The notes beneath the pieces were generated by a model. That model was not told the origin of the DNA, made no database searches, and saw only the letters and a program-made list of their open reading frames with translations. This document shows positions 14,801 through 25,234 of a DNA stretch of 64,000 nt, piece by piece. Positions within the stretch are counted from its first letter, which is position 1. Every line of letters begins with the position of its first letter. The stretch is from assembly GCA_963678705.1 (NCBI GenBank), contig OY783222.1, positions 558,001 through 622,000 of the forward strand, read 5' to 3'. The position numbers and the translations under genes were made by a program. Origin of the DNA: Panorpa germanica (Eukaryota; Arthropoda; Insecta; Mecoptera; Panorpidae).

Positions 14801-16235
14801 TTAACAAAGCTCATCAAAATTGTAAAGATTCTTTAATATATAGTAGTAGTTGAATTTCTGATATTTACACCGTCTCTATTTGCAGGAGTTGCTTCGAATG
14901 GGAATCAAGAGCAAGATCTCTAGCTGGTCTCCTAGTTTGGCTCGCAATTTGCCATTGGTTTAACGCCTGTATGATCCCATTAGCTGGCTTAATGCTGTTT
15001 CTACGGAACTGGTTAGTTTTATGGTTGACCAGCGGTGCTACTGTTACAACCAATGGTACTACGCAAGGGGGCAGTGATGAAGATGATGTTGTCAGTGAAG
15101 ATGATGACGATGATGAAAAGGATAAGGTTGTAAAATATAATTTATGCAAAACTAGTGTAATAAGCGTCGTTATGTAATAAATTAAATGCTTTTTTGCTGC
15201 AGGAGGAAAAGAAATCTCTTAAAGAGCGACTACAAGCAATTCAAGAAGTTACTCAAACTGTGCAGAACTCGATTGGATATCTCGCTTCGCTGGGAGAAAG
15301 TGTTAAGAAGTAATCACTGAAATTATCCTTCTCTTTTATTTGTATTATTCTATATGGGTCATCTTCATTTTAAGAATCAGGAAAACACAATACGATAGTG
15401 ATAGTATCCTCGAACTAAAATAAATAAAAAAGACAAAAATGTTAATTTAATAAAAAATATTAAAGATATTACATCATATAAAAAATCCTAAAAAAATTGC
15501 ACTAAATAATATTCTTATAAATAAAATACTTACATACTCTGCCAAAAAAATTAATGCAAAGCCTCCTATTCTATATTCTACATTAAACCCAGAAACTAAT
15601 TCAGATTCTCCTTCTGCAAAATCAAAAGGAGTTCGATTAGTTTCTGCCAAACATGAAGCAAACCAAGATAAAGCTAAAGGAAAAGTAATAATAATAAATC
15701 AAATATACTTTTGATAATAAAAAAAAGATATTAAATTATAATTTCCAATTAAAAAAACCAGTTGTTACAAAAGTTAGACAAATTATTAGACAAGTCACAC
15801 TTATTTTTCTAGAAATGAATATGACCCATAAAATTAATCAATATTGCAGTAATTTAGAAACAATAAATTTGTAGCACTTTCAACTTCTCCGTCCCCGAGT
15901 TAAGTTGGTTGGCAGCAGTGCTATTGTTTGCTGCAACCCTAGTGCTGTATTTTATCCCAATTAGAGTTCTGTTAATGGGGTGGGGAATTAATAAATTTGC
16001 TAGAAGAATATTAAGACCTCATGTGGTCCCCAACAACGAAGTACTTGATCTGCTTTCCAGAGTGCCAGATGACGATGATCTTGTAGGTTTATATTAAATT
16101 ATTAAAAGTTTTGAAAGCATTAAGAAGCATTAATGTCAAATTGTTTTATAGATTGCATTTCGTGAATTAAGACTTACTCAAAGTCCAGATGCGGAAAGGA
16201 GACGAGATGTCAGAAAAAAACATAAAGTTTCCTAG
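1502..16235 (+). CDS. Mctp: Multiple C2 and transmembrane domain protein (MCTP), 5' partial
   Basis: Ca2+- and lipid-binding membrane protein; in Drosophila Mctp is an ER-resident Ca2+ sensor needed for presynaptic homeostatic plasticity (established knowledge). Coding exons, all in consistent phase: 1502-1692, 2477-2663, 9434-9549, 10377-10488, 10678-10820, 11295-11486, 11693-11844, 12230-12418, 12936-13098, 13181-13377, 13748-13928, 14315-14493, 14886-15126, 15203-15309, 15875-16082, 16152-16235. They give 879 residues plus stop, near full family length, so only a short 5' part is missing. Residues 1-165 are Ser/Arg-rich. C2A is about 185-305 with acidic loops DKNGTSDPY and [10 protein letters not shown]2B is about 332-440; its third loop lacks the Asp pair. 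C2C is about 494-600 (GGKSDPF, DEDRNN). Membrane segments lie near 677-715 and 792-818, with an acidic linker between. The family signature [16 protein letters not shown] precedes [10 protein letters not shown], and the Lys/Arg-rich tail ends in KHKVS. The donor after 15126 (GTTGTA) is weak. Confidence 0.95.
2245..2276 (+). repeat. Helitron 3' terminus fragment
   Basis: The stretch holds ACAGACGTCGCTTTGCAACG, a run of G, then TAAATGCTAG. It matches the 3' ends in the 34.6-42.7-kb Helitron array (hairpin, GGGG, TAAA, CTAG). The 5' part of this copy is not recognisable. It lies in a long Mctp intron. Confidence 0.6.
2889..2998. repeat. Two adjacent minisatellites
   Basis: Positions 2889-2952 repeat the 9-bp CACTATTCG-type unit seen at 994-1080. 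Positions 2952-2990 then repeat GTTACGTTGAC (about 11 bp) three to four times. No coding role is visible. Confidence 0.6.
3022..3150. repeat. 36-bp tandem repeat, about 3.5 copies
   Basis: The unit runs GAAACGTATCTAACAAAA then GTATTTAGATACATTT and recurs at 36-bp spacing with a few substitutions; the last copy is cut short. It lies in the long Mctp intron before the exon at 9434. Confidence 0.8.
3853..4390. repeat. MITE with AATGGGCTTGTGTCCT inverted ends, copy 1
   Basis: The left end AATGGGCTTGTGTCCT and the right end GGACACGAGCCCATT are imperfect inverted repeats. The interior matches a second copy at 9641-10290, which is about 110 bp longer. No transposase is seen, so this is a non-autonomous DNA element of unassigned superfamily. 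Confidence 0.75.
5170..5243 (+). tRNA. tRNA-Ile (AAT)
   Basis: A full 74-nt cloverleaf. The 5' stem GGCCCAT pairs with ATGGGCC, the A box is TAGCTCAGTTGG, the anticodon loop is CTAATAA (anticodon AAT), the B box is GGTTCGATCCC, and the discriminator is A. It sits in the long intron of Mctp on the same strand. A copy with identical sequence lies at 14012-14085. Confidence 0.97.
5778..5806. repeat. (TA)n microsatellite
   Basis: An uninterrupted run of about 14 TA units within a non-coding part of the Mctp intron. Confidence 0.9.
6012..6425. repeat. Inverted repeat plus GTTAAC-rich tandem array
   Basis: Positions 6186-6425 hold some 20 variants of the block CAGTTAACCGA (the third-last base is C or G), spaced 7-12 bp, so the HpaI palindrome GTTAAC recurs along the array. 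The start of the array (about 6172-6200) is also the inverted copy of 6012-6040, roughly 28 bp long. The array therefore seems to have grown out of one end of an inverted-repeat element. Confidence 0.75.
8387..8569. repeat. (CT)n and (CCTTA)n microsatellites
   Basis: A pure (CT)12 tract ends at 8410. Positions 8481-8569 are an imperfect pentamer repeat of CCTTA. A short open frame over the latter is only the repeat being translated. Confidence 0.9.
9641..10290. repeat. MITE with AATGGGCTTGTGTCCT inverted ends, copy 2
   Basis: Same family as 3853-4390, with ends AATGGGCTTGTGTCCT and GGACACAAGCCCATT. It is 650 bp long. Extra segments include a hairpin near 10038-10078 built on TATAAAAGAGATAGCAA, a motif partly seen again near 34246. 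The 96-codon minus-strand open frame across it is not conserved in copy 1 and is not a gene. It lies between Mctp exons ending 9549 and starting 10377. Confidence 0.8.
11871..12136. repeat. MITE with TACCCAGTAAAC inverted ends, copy 1
   Basis: Starts TACCCAGTAAACATTTTGG and ends TTTACTGGGTA, 266 bp. A second copy in the opposite orientation is at 59934-60191 (258 bp). There is no coding capacity. It is intronic in Mctp, between the exons ending at 11844 and starting at 12230. Confidence 0.8.
12529..12602 (-). tRNA. tRNA-Thr (AGT), in Mctp intron
   Basis: On the minus strand: GGCGCCG acceptor, A box TGGCTTAGTTGG, anticodon arm CCTGTCTAGTAAACAGG (anticodon AGT), B box GGTTCGAATCTCG-type arm read as GAGTTCGAATCTC, ending CGGGGCC then T. 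One G-G mismatch occurs in the acceptor stem at pair 4-69, where other animal tRNA-Thr genes have G-T. It may be a slightly decayed but possibly active gene. It lies antisense inside an Mctp intron. Confidence 0.9.
13492..13677. repeat. MITE, copy 1 of family also at 54720-54935
   Basis: Shares, in inverted orientation, the blocks ACTTAAAACAAGTTGTGG, AGTGCTTTTTAGTTATATCG and CTTTTAAGTATAAGTC with 54720-54935. The right end reads ACCGTGATTTTGACTAT; the left inverted end is degraded, so the left border is approximate. It is intronic in Mctp. Confidence 0.6.
14012..14085 (+). tRNA. tRNA-Ile (AAT), in Mctp intron
   Basis: Identical over its 74 nt to the gene at 5170-5243 (anticodon AAT; intact A box, B box and acceptor stem). 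It lies in the Mctp intron between exons 13748-13928 and 14315-14493, sense to the host gene. A T tract follows, as expected for Pol III termination. Confidence 0.97.
14612..14701 (+). tRNA. tRNA-Tyr (GTA) with intron
   Basis: The acceptor stem CCTTCGA pairs with TCGAAGG, the discriminator is A, the A box is TAGCTCAGTTGG and the B box GGTTCAAATCC. The anticodon loop CTGTAGA is interrupted 3' of the anticodon by a short intron of about 17-18 nt, as is usual for eukaryotic tRNA-Tyr, so splicing is needed to close the arm. It lies in the next Mctp intron, sense, about 530 bp after the second tRNA-Ile. Confidence 0.95.
15376..15855 (-). pseudogene. ND1: NUMT: nuclear copy of mitochondrial ND1 fragment
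   Basis: The minus strand encodes the ND1 core [20 protein letters not shown] followed by FNVEY and [11 protein letters not shown]. Upstream it reads [18 protein letters not shown], where W of YIWF is TGA, and downstream EYVSILFI then [19 protein letters not shown] as Trp and the AT-rich codons show mitochondrial origin. The frame shifts at least once or twice and both ends of ND1 are missing, so it is non-functional here. It fills most of the Mctp intron 15310-15874, ending about 20 bp from that intron's acceptor. Confidence 0.92.
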
Positions 16236-19080
16236 TAGCATAAGGACAAGGATGGTGGGATGCTTAATGTCATAAGGAAAAGATTCACATTAAAGTATCC
16301 TTTTACGAAAAGTTAATTGACTGAAAATCTTGGATCAACAAGTGAGTGTGTGATTTACCACCTGCGAATACCGACTTCAGTTTCGAAGAAGAAAAGGTTG
16401 CCTTGATGTTTTTAGTAATATTGACACTAACTTTGAAACAAATTTGCAACACAAGGAACAAAGGTTGAGTATGCTAAACCACATGCCTATTTTATGCTTG
16501 GTCTAAGAGATAGTATCAATTTATCAGTCAATTATTGGGAGACCTGTTGCAAAAAGTTGTTATTTTCGTAAAACCCAAATGTAAATAAACACCAAGTAGC
16601 TAAAATGTGAAAATTTAACTTTATTTCTAACTTCTCGGGGTGTTGAACAAATAAAAGACAAATTTATTGTTGATGGACAAGCAAAGGCGTAAAAATGTGT
16701 TCTTTACATTTCTTATTCTCTATTCTCTCAGTAAAACGTTTAAATTTTAGCAAATAAATATAAATGAGGTTGAAAAATCATATTATTTAAGATACAGCAA
16801 AAGTAATGGTAACTAAAATTGAAGTTAGAAATAAACTTTACCCTTTTCTATATTATTAAAAGCTACAAAACATAGTATAATATTAAAATCTTGAACATAA
16901 TCAAATAATTACTATTTAAACTTTCCTCTAAATCTTAAAAATAAATCTTCCTCTTTAATATTAAACTATATTAGTAACAGCAATGTTGCAACCGTTGATT
17001 TTAAAATTAGATTATAGCAACCATTGATGCTACAAATATATTTTAAGCTTTTTTATAAAATTAGCCAAGTACTTAATCCCTATTTCTGTATCTCCTAAAA
17101 CTTTCACATAATTTTTGAACTCATATCTAATGTAAAATAATTATTTGTGAATTATTAAATTATCAGATGCGGTGATATTGATTTTGATGAACATCATTTT
17201 CAGTCTTATGCATGCTGCATTTTTAATGGAACTTTTCGGAAAACTGCATTTTGAAAATTTAAAAGAAGAGATAAAACGATTTCTAATATGTATTGTCTTT
17301 GTTAATGTTAAGGGCGCACAAAAGTAGATTAATTTACAAAAGTTATTATAGAGATAGGTCCATCTTCGTCAGAAATATCAGTTCATTATAGATGATTAGT
17401 TTATTACAGTTAAATACGAATCTATTATCATAATTTCACCAAAATCAATATCACATTCATTAACTAAAACAAAGCACACATCCTATTTCTTCCATTTTTT
17501 AATATAAATTAAACTTCTAATAAAAAAACATTCGTACAATTTTTGAAGATGTAATTATAAAAACATAAAATAAAACAACCTATTTTGTTGTGTATTATTT
17601 ATTTAAAATTAATATATGAAATAGTTTATTATTAATATATACAAAAGTATAATAAGGTGCTAAGTTATATGGTCTATTAATTATTATAAATGAATGACAA
17701 TTGTTAAATTTGTATGTAAATATTTTTGACATAACAATTTCCAAGATTCTCTGTGTATTCTACAACTAAGACATTTATTTTAGGATTATCGTGTGGATTT
17801 TTACAATCGTTCATGTTTTCGTCACGTTAAAACCTTATGCACAAGAAACGATTTAATAATTTGTTTTTAAAGGAACCTAAACCATTTCGGAAGATTCGAA
17901 ATTTATATAAGACAAGAATGTAAGACTTATGAAGCTGTTAATTTTTGGAAGTCTATTAAAGTTTGTTCCTGTTTGCTACATTTCACATCTATTTCTAAAA
18001 CAATTATTTTATCTTTCTTTTGTCTGAAATTCATTGTTACTCTTAAAATAAATAAATCTTTGCTTTCTATGAAGTATTCTTTCCACATCGGCTGTTAAAT
18101 ATTATTACGTAATTTGCTTCCAATTCGTTTAGACATTCAGTTATGTGATATTTTAAGTAGAATTATAAACACATATTTTTGTAAATTAATGTAATTTTTT
18201 TAAGTTTATAAAATCTATCGTTAACATGTTTTTATTTTTTCGTAAATCAGAATACAATATAGAAATTTATTCAAAAATGGAAACAACCGTCCAATCGAAA
18301 TTTGAAATATAATAAATACAACATACAAGTGAAATTGAATTTATATTTCAAATACTCTAGAAACTGACGGAGTGTGTTGTTTAGAAATATATAATTAGCA
18401 GCAATGTTAAAATCTAACAAACTAAGAAAAACTCCATGTGGTAATAGAAAATAGAAGTCTTTTCTTAGTTTGTTGAAGGAAACTTTTGCATATGTTATTG
18501 TTATTTAAAATCTAGATGTTTACATATTCATAAAATACATTTTCATGCTGTAAAGATTGAATCTTTTATTGATTTCTAAATATTTCAATTAATCATTTGG
18601 TGAAATGTCTTGCTGGATTCGGTTAATCTGAATTGGGTATTTAGCAAAAATCTGTGCAGATAAATAATAATATTTTTAGTTAACCTGAGTGACATTTAAA
18701 ATTTTCACCACTACAGAAATCGATAATTTTTTGGTTTGTGTCTTAGATTCGTTAGCACCATTTTTATTGAGTTTTAAATTTGACAGATGTATAGCAGAGA
18801 TAATTGGATATAATAATCATAGCGTTTATGTGTTGTTTCTTTTAAATATTATAAGTTAATTAAATATCATGTTAAAAATAATATTTTACTGCTACAAGCA
18901 TAATGAAAGGCAATTTACTTAAATGGAATACAAAAAGGTACAATTTTTTTAAGTTTTGTTGAAGAAAAAGTAAACATAGCCTCAAAACTGTCAAAGTAAA
19001 TTCTCAGAACATTAGGAGGCTATACTATAATTTTTTATACCGAATACTATTTATTAATAAAACTGCATTGTTATTTACAG
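16236..19080. other. AT-rich 3' flank of Mctp, no gene seen
   Basis: Very AT-rich sequence following the Mctp stop, presumably holding its 3' UTR. I find no long open frame, tRNA, or clear inverted-repeat element here. Confidence 0.6.
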
Positions 19081-19108
19081 ATTATTGCATTTGCTTGAAG
19101 ACACTAGG

Positions 19109-22100
19109 ATGTACCAATCTTTGAAAGTGATCGTCTGCAAAAAAGAACTTCAAACATCAGTGGCTTATCGATACTATAGGAGTCCTGATGTCTTATTACA
19201 AGATCCTAGGTGACTATTTTGTCAATTTCATTTAAAGTTTCGTTTATATTGTTGTGATTTAAGATTTAGTGGAATAGTAATAAAAATTGATCGTTTTCTA
19301 TTGTTTCTAGTGATTGACAAGGCGAACCGGGAGTGCAGTAAGAAGTGATACTGGAGAAATGATCTCGTAACGACAATAGGACGTAAGTCCTTTTGAATGA
19401 CACATTTTGGAATGTAATGATTCATGAAATAAGAACTAAACATCGATTTCTTTTTTGAAGTTCAGAGGCTGTATTAATCAATAAATAATTTAATCGATAC
19501 CTTACACTGTTACAATTGTATTTTGATTGAAATTCGTTTAGTTCTTATTTTATGACCATATATAAAGGTATTATAGTTTTCATTTTCCCCACGTTTTCGT
19601 TATTCTTAAAGTTTTGATCTTAGAGCACAGATATTTTCATAGTTTAGTGCAAATTAATCCTTGCTCTCTAAATGTTATCGTATTTTGTAGTGAAATTAAA
19701 GTATATCATATCATTCTAAAAATCAATTTATCTCATTAATACATGATAGCAATAATTAGCACCTAAAATGTAGAAATCTTGAACTAGTTTAGAAAATTGC
19801 TATGAAGCACTTGTTGTAAAAATACTGGTTGTGAATAAAAGATGGCTCTGAAAATCACCACATTTTTCGCAATCGATAATTAATTTATATTAAAGCTACA
19901 ACAAGGAATCATAGATGGCCCCGAAATTCATTTACAAAAAATAAATAATGACATAAGCTAGCAAATAAACATGGTTTAGTTTTCTGTGTTTAATTGTTTA
20001 AGGCAGCGGTTCTCAAAGTGTGGGGCGCGACCCCCAAGGGGGGCGCAATGAAGACTTAGGGGGGGCCCAAAGCTTGGTTGAAAAATTAATTAAATTTACT
20101 TACAAAGTAATAAAGCAAACTTTTTATTTTTAAAATTACAACAAGTGTATAATTTTTAGTCAACGTCGTAAGAGTGCCGAACATTGTACTTTTTTTAGTT
20201 TATCAGAAAATACGGAAAAAATATGCAAACCTTCTGCAATGGACTGAAAAGGGGAAAAGCTTTGTAATGAAGCTAAGTTTGTACGAGTGCGGTCTGAAAA
20301 GTGACAATTTGGAGCTATTTCCTAATCTTAAAATTATGATTGAAGAAATGGATCTCAAAACTATTCCAACCAATGCAAAGAAATGCTCTCTTAAACACTT
20401 AGAAATCCTCAAATCTCGTTTTGAAAAATATTTTAATGAGAATTTGGATGGTTTGGCATGTATTCAAAACCCGTTCAAATCATCAGTCGATGAATGCTCC
20501 CTCAACATGAAGGAAAAAGAAAATCTCATTGACCTCCAAGGTGACACTGGGCTTGAAATGAAGTTTAAATAATCTTCTCTCACATTCTTCTCGATTGGTG
20601 TATAAAAGGAACACCCAATTTTGAGTGAAAGGGCATTGAAAATACTCACTACATTCGCAACCACTTATTCTTGTGAAACTGAGTTTTCTGCTCTAGCTGC
20701 CATGAAGAGTAAAAATCGCTCAAGGCTGGATGTGACCAAGGAATTTAGAGTAGCGTTATCCGAACTGACACCACGTTTTAAGAAACTATGCGCAAAAAAC
20801 TGCATTCACACTGAAGCTCTTTTAATTATTATTGCTTTGAGTTACAAATATCAATTATGTACTATAGTAGCTAAAATAAATAATTAAATTGTAATAGTTT
20901 GTATAGAATTTGTTGTTTGATTACGATTAAATCAAACATTGCCCCATTAGAGTAAGCATAGAATGTGTAAAACTTAACCAAATAATAATTGACTGTAAAA
21001 TGTCAAATGCAACTTATAATATATAGTACGCTTACATGTAGGGGGGCCCGGCTTACAGCTGGATTATGCAGGGGGGCTCGAAGTAAAAAGTTTGAGAACC
21101 GCTGGTTTAAGGTGTAATAAATATTGTTTAAGATGCATTAAGAGGTTAGTATAAGATTGTTCTAGATAATTTATAAGTAGAATATCAAGTTTTCGTGAAT
21201 TGCAATTATATTTGTTTGCATGTTCATTAATATGTTATTTCAAGGTTAATTGATAATGTTCACGTTTATTTTAATGAATGGCATATCTGTCAGTTGCTGT
21301 AGGAAATACAAATGTATATAAACATTTAATTAGTGAATTTTCTTAGTCATTATCTAATTAGGTTGTGCTCCCAATAGTTTTGAAAAGTCAAGTAATTATA
21401 AGACATATTATCAATTTTCTTGTCTTTGTTCCAGGTTTCCAGGAAGATGCTTCGGGTGATTTGTTGGCTGCAGTTTTATCACAATTCATCACTTGGTGAG
21501 TGACAAATTATTTTATTAATTTTATCGTACATTTTACTCGCCAATAATTTTTTATTTCTACTTTCTACTACATAATGTCTTTAATGTTTTTATGTCCTTT
21601 AAATTGATTTTGAAAGTCTTTTACGTAATTTAGATGTAACAAGACGAAATGTCATTTTATTTGTGTTTTAAAAGTGTGTAAAAGAAAAACGTAGCTAACA
21701 TAAACTGTTCAGGCTGGTTGTCATTGTCAAGACACTTTCTTATTCCTGTACAATTGATATGTGTATGCAATAAAAGAAAATCTATCGATGTCAAAATTCA
21801 AAATTGTAAAGTCAGTGCACTTGCCCGATTTAACAAACTGATAATTTATGTGAAATACCAGACTGAGTAAAACTAATTCATATACCCGTTTGCATCCACT
21901 ATAATAACTGCGTTAGGCCCGTGTATAGTAGGGCGATTTTTGCAGTAGGGTGTAAGTTGCAGTAGTACACTTTATCATAAGAGAAAATTATTTTTTAATG
22001 TCTGTCAATACACCACTGTATGTATTTCATATGTCTTAATATCAAAGTGCCGTGAGTTCTAGTCGCATAGATTACAACAATCTTGGATCATGCATCTCCG

Positions 22101-25100
22101 TAAATGACGTGAGCAGTAACAATGGCATCATTGCGTTTATTATTTGATTTCGACGAAACGGTGTGAGGTGAAAGCAATACCGGGCTGACATTAGAGTATA
22201 AATGTACAGTTATGTGTTCGTAAATATTAAAGATCATCTCATGATACAGTTTATTAATGCGAAACAACTCGAATAAACCCTGCTCCAAAATATAGTCATC
22301 GGCGCATGTAGTAGACTACAGTGTGAGACCGACCTTAAGCTGTTCTCACACTGCAACCGACTACTTGCAATGCCGACTCTTCTTTCAGTAAGATGTATTC
22401 CAGTTGTTACGCATTAGTACACTTTACCATGAGATGAATCTTTTACTTAAATGTTTATCAATACATCTGTACTGTAGCTAATAAAAATGTGTCCAATTCA
22501 AATCCAGTGTCAGTTGTCCGCTCACGTTATGTACGAAGTTGTATGTTTCCAAGAATGCTCGGATATATTCGACTGCGAGTAGAACGTAATGCGGTACTTT
22601 GATAAACGTACGAATGAAATACATATTTCTACGGTACTTCATACTTCAGTGGCGTATTGATAAACATTAAAGTAGAATCTTCTCTCGTGATTAATGTACT
22701 TATGCGATCACCCTACTGAAATGTTGGAGGTTTCAACTACACGGTTCCAGTGTGAGAGCCTCCTTATTCTGACTAGCTATTTCTATTGCTTTTATGCCGG
22801 GTGAAACAGATATTTTAGAATAATGAACCATTTATATATGATTCATACAACTATGTTAATTTTATAATATGATATATTTGATTCACCCCACACTCAAGAG
22901 TAGATACTAGTAGCATGTCAAAAAGTAATGAAACATTTACTTATTATGTTTGTGTCAGTCAATATTTTTTCAATGAAAAATATTAAGACTAGCTACTGAC
23001 AAAAACAATTCGAATAGCAAATAGAACACATGTTGATTAGAATTTTTTTTAATTTCAGTTGACTGACATCGGAATCTTCGTTGTTTCTTCGGAACATTGA
23101 AATATACAAGTTTCTAAATAAATAAAGTTTAATATATAAAGTTTATAAATGTCTGTCTATGCCTATATAAATGTATATAAAAAAATTGTAAGTTAAGTAA
23201 AGTATTATTATGTACATAATAAATTTAATTTAATTTAAAAAAAAAAATTTTCTTTAAAAAAAATTGCAAAATGTTGTCATAGATTTGTATTATTTTCGCC
23301 GGGTATATTTTTTGCAGGGTTTGTATGGGATATGCAGGGGGGGAGCTGTGTACGCTGGGGTGGGGGGGGGTCGGTACGCCGGGGTTCGTTGCACGGTGGG
23401 TGGGGGGTGGTTTCGTGGGGCGGGGGTGTTTTGGTGGGGCGGGGGTCGCAGTAGATTTTTTTTAGTTTATATGGATCCGGCCGGGTTACGAACCCAGGCC
23501 GTACGATTACGAGGCAACGATGCTAGCCTTTATTTTTATTGTTAAAGTAAAGGAGACTACCCACTAGACAAGTTCATGTATTATGTAATGTAATATTAAA
23601 CACATGTAATTGTAAGTAGCGGGTACTCAAGATCTTAGACGTGCATTTACTTGTAAGACGCTCTCACATTACAATCGACTACTTGCGAAGGAAGGGTGGT
23701 GTTTCATTGTCACACCTTAAAGTTTCCACTTTAATATTTATCAATACACCACTATACCGTCGAAGTAAGTATTTAATTTGTTCGTATTCATAATGATTCA
23801 TACGTATGTATTCAAATATGTATCTCATCAAAGCTGGGAAACTAAAAATCTATTGGAAAAAGTTTTACACCCGGATATTATTCCAGCACAATGCACAATG
23901 CATTATGTGCAAGATAGTTCGATAGCATTATCACAGAATAGTACAAAAAATCGATTGCAAAGTTTGTTGGACCATAGTGACTCAACTAAGACCTTGTAAA
24001 AATGTGTAACAAGAAGACAAAACCTGACATTATAGAAACACCTAACACTGTAATGCGTTTACACAGGGTCGTAAAATAAGAATTAAACAAATTAGAAACA
24101 AAATACAATAAAAACTGTAAAATATGTAAAAAGGTGTAAAATAAAAATCGTATTTCACGGTTCCAGTGTGAGAGCCTCCTTATTCTGACTAGCTATTTCT
24201 ATTGCTTTTATGCCGGGTGAAACAGATATTTTAGAATAATGAACCATTTATATATGATTCATACAACTATGTTCATTTTATAATATAATATATTTGATTC
24301 ACCCCACACTCAAGAGTAGATACTAGTAGCATGTCAAAAAGTAATGAAACATTTACTTATTATGTTTGTGTCAGTCAATATTTTTTCAATGAAAAATATT
24401 AAGACTAGCTACTGACAAAAACAATTCGAATAGCAAATAGAACACATGTTGATTAGAATTTTTTTTAATTTCAGTTGACTGACATCGGAATCTTCGTTGT
24501 TTCTTCGGAACATTGAAATATACAAGTTTCTAAATAAATAAAGTTTAATATATAAAGTTTATAAATGTCTGTCTATGCCTATATAAATGTATATAAAAAA
24601 ATTGTAAGTTAAGTAAAGTATTATTATGTACATAATAAATTTAATTTAATTTAAAAAAAAAAATTTTCTTTAAAAAAAATTGCAAAATGTTGTCATAGAT
24701 TTGTATTATTTTCGCCGGGTATATTTTTTGCAGGGTTTGTATGGGATATGCAGGGGGGGAGCTGTGTACGCTGGGGTGGGGGGGGGTCGGTACGCCGGGG
24801 TTCGTTGCACGGTGGGTGGGGGGTGGTTTCGTGGGGCGGGGGTGTTTTGGTGGGGCGGGGGTCGCAGTAGATTTTTTTTAGTTTATATGGATCCGGCCGG
24901 GTTACGAACCCAGGCCGTACGATTACGAGGCAACGATGCTAGCCTGAGCCACGGGGCTCGTTGCTGGTAAAAGAAAAAAACTTATATTTGAATATAGTTT
25001 CCTTTACATAAGTATATGTATATACATTATAGAAATATATATATATATATATAATATTGTCAGACGAGATATGTATATATATATATATACTAAAAATACA

Positions 25101-25154
25101 ATGGAGGGACCTCCGGTAAATTAAACCCGGGGTCCCCCTATTCTGTTTTTACTG

Positions 25155-25234
<80 letters not shown>

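Noticed and set aside
19081-19209. Use of this block as an alternative last exon of Mctp
   Set aside because: From the phase-0 Mctp donor at 16082 it reads IIAFA and then stops, and the frame that stays open needs another phase; no evidence links it to Mctp.
23264-23545. 93-codon Gly/Arg/Val-rich frame (also at 24680-24970)
   Set aside because: It is the translation of the G-rich tract; its end changes at the A/B junction.
23778-23999. 73-codon frame identical in both B blocks
   Set aside because: Identity is explained by the recent duplication; no homologue, splice context or codon pattern supports it.
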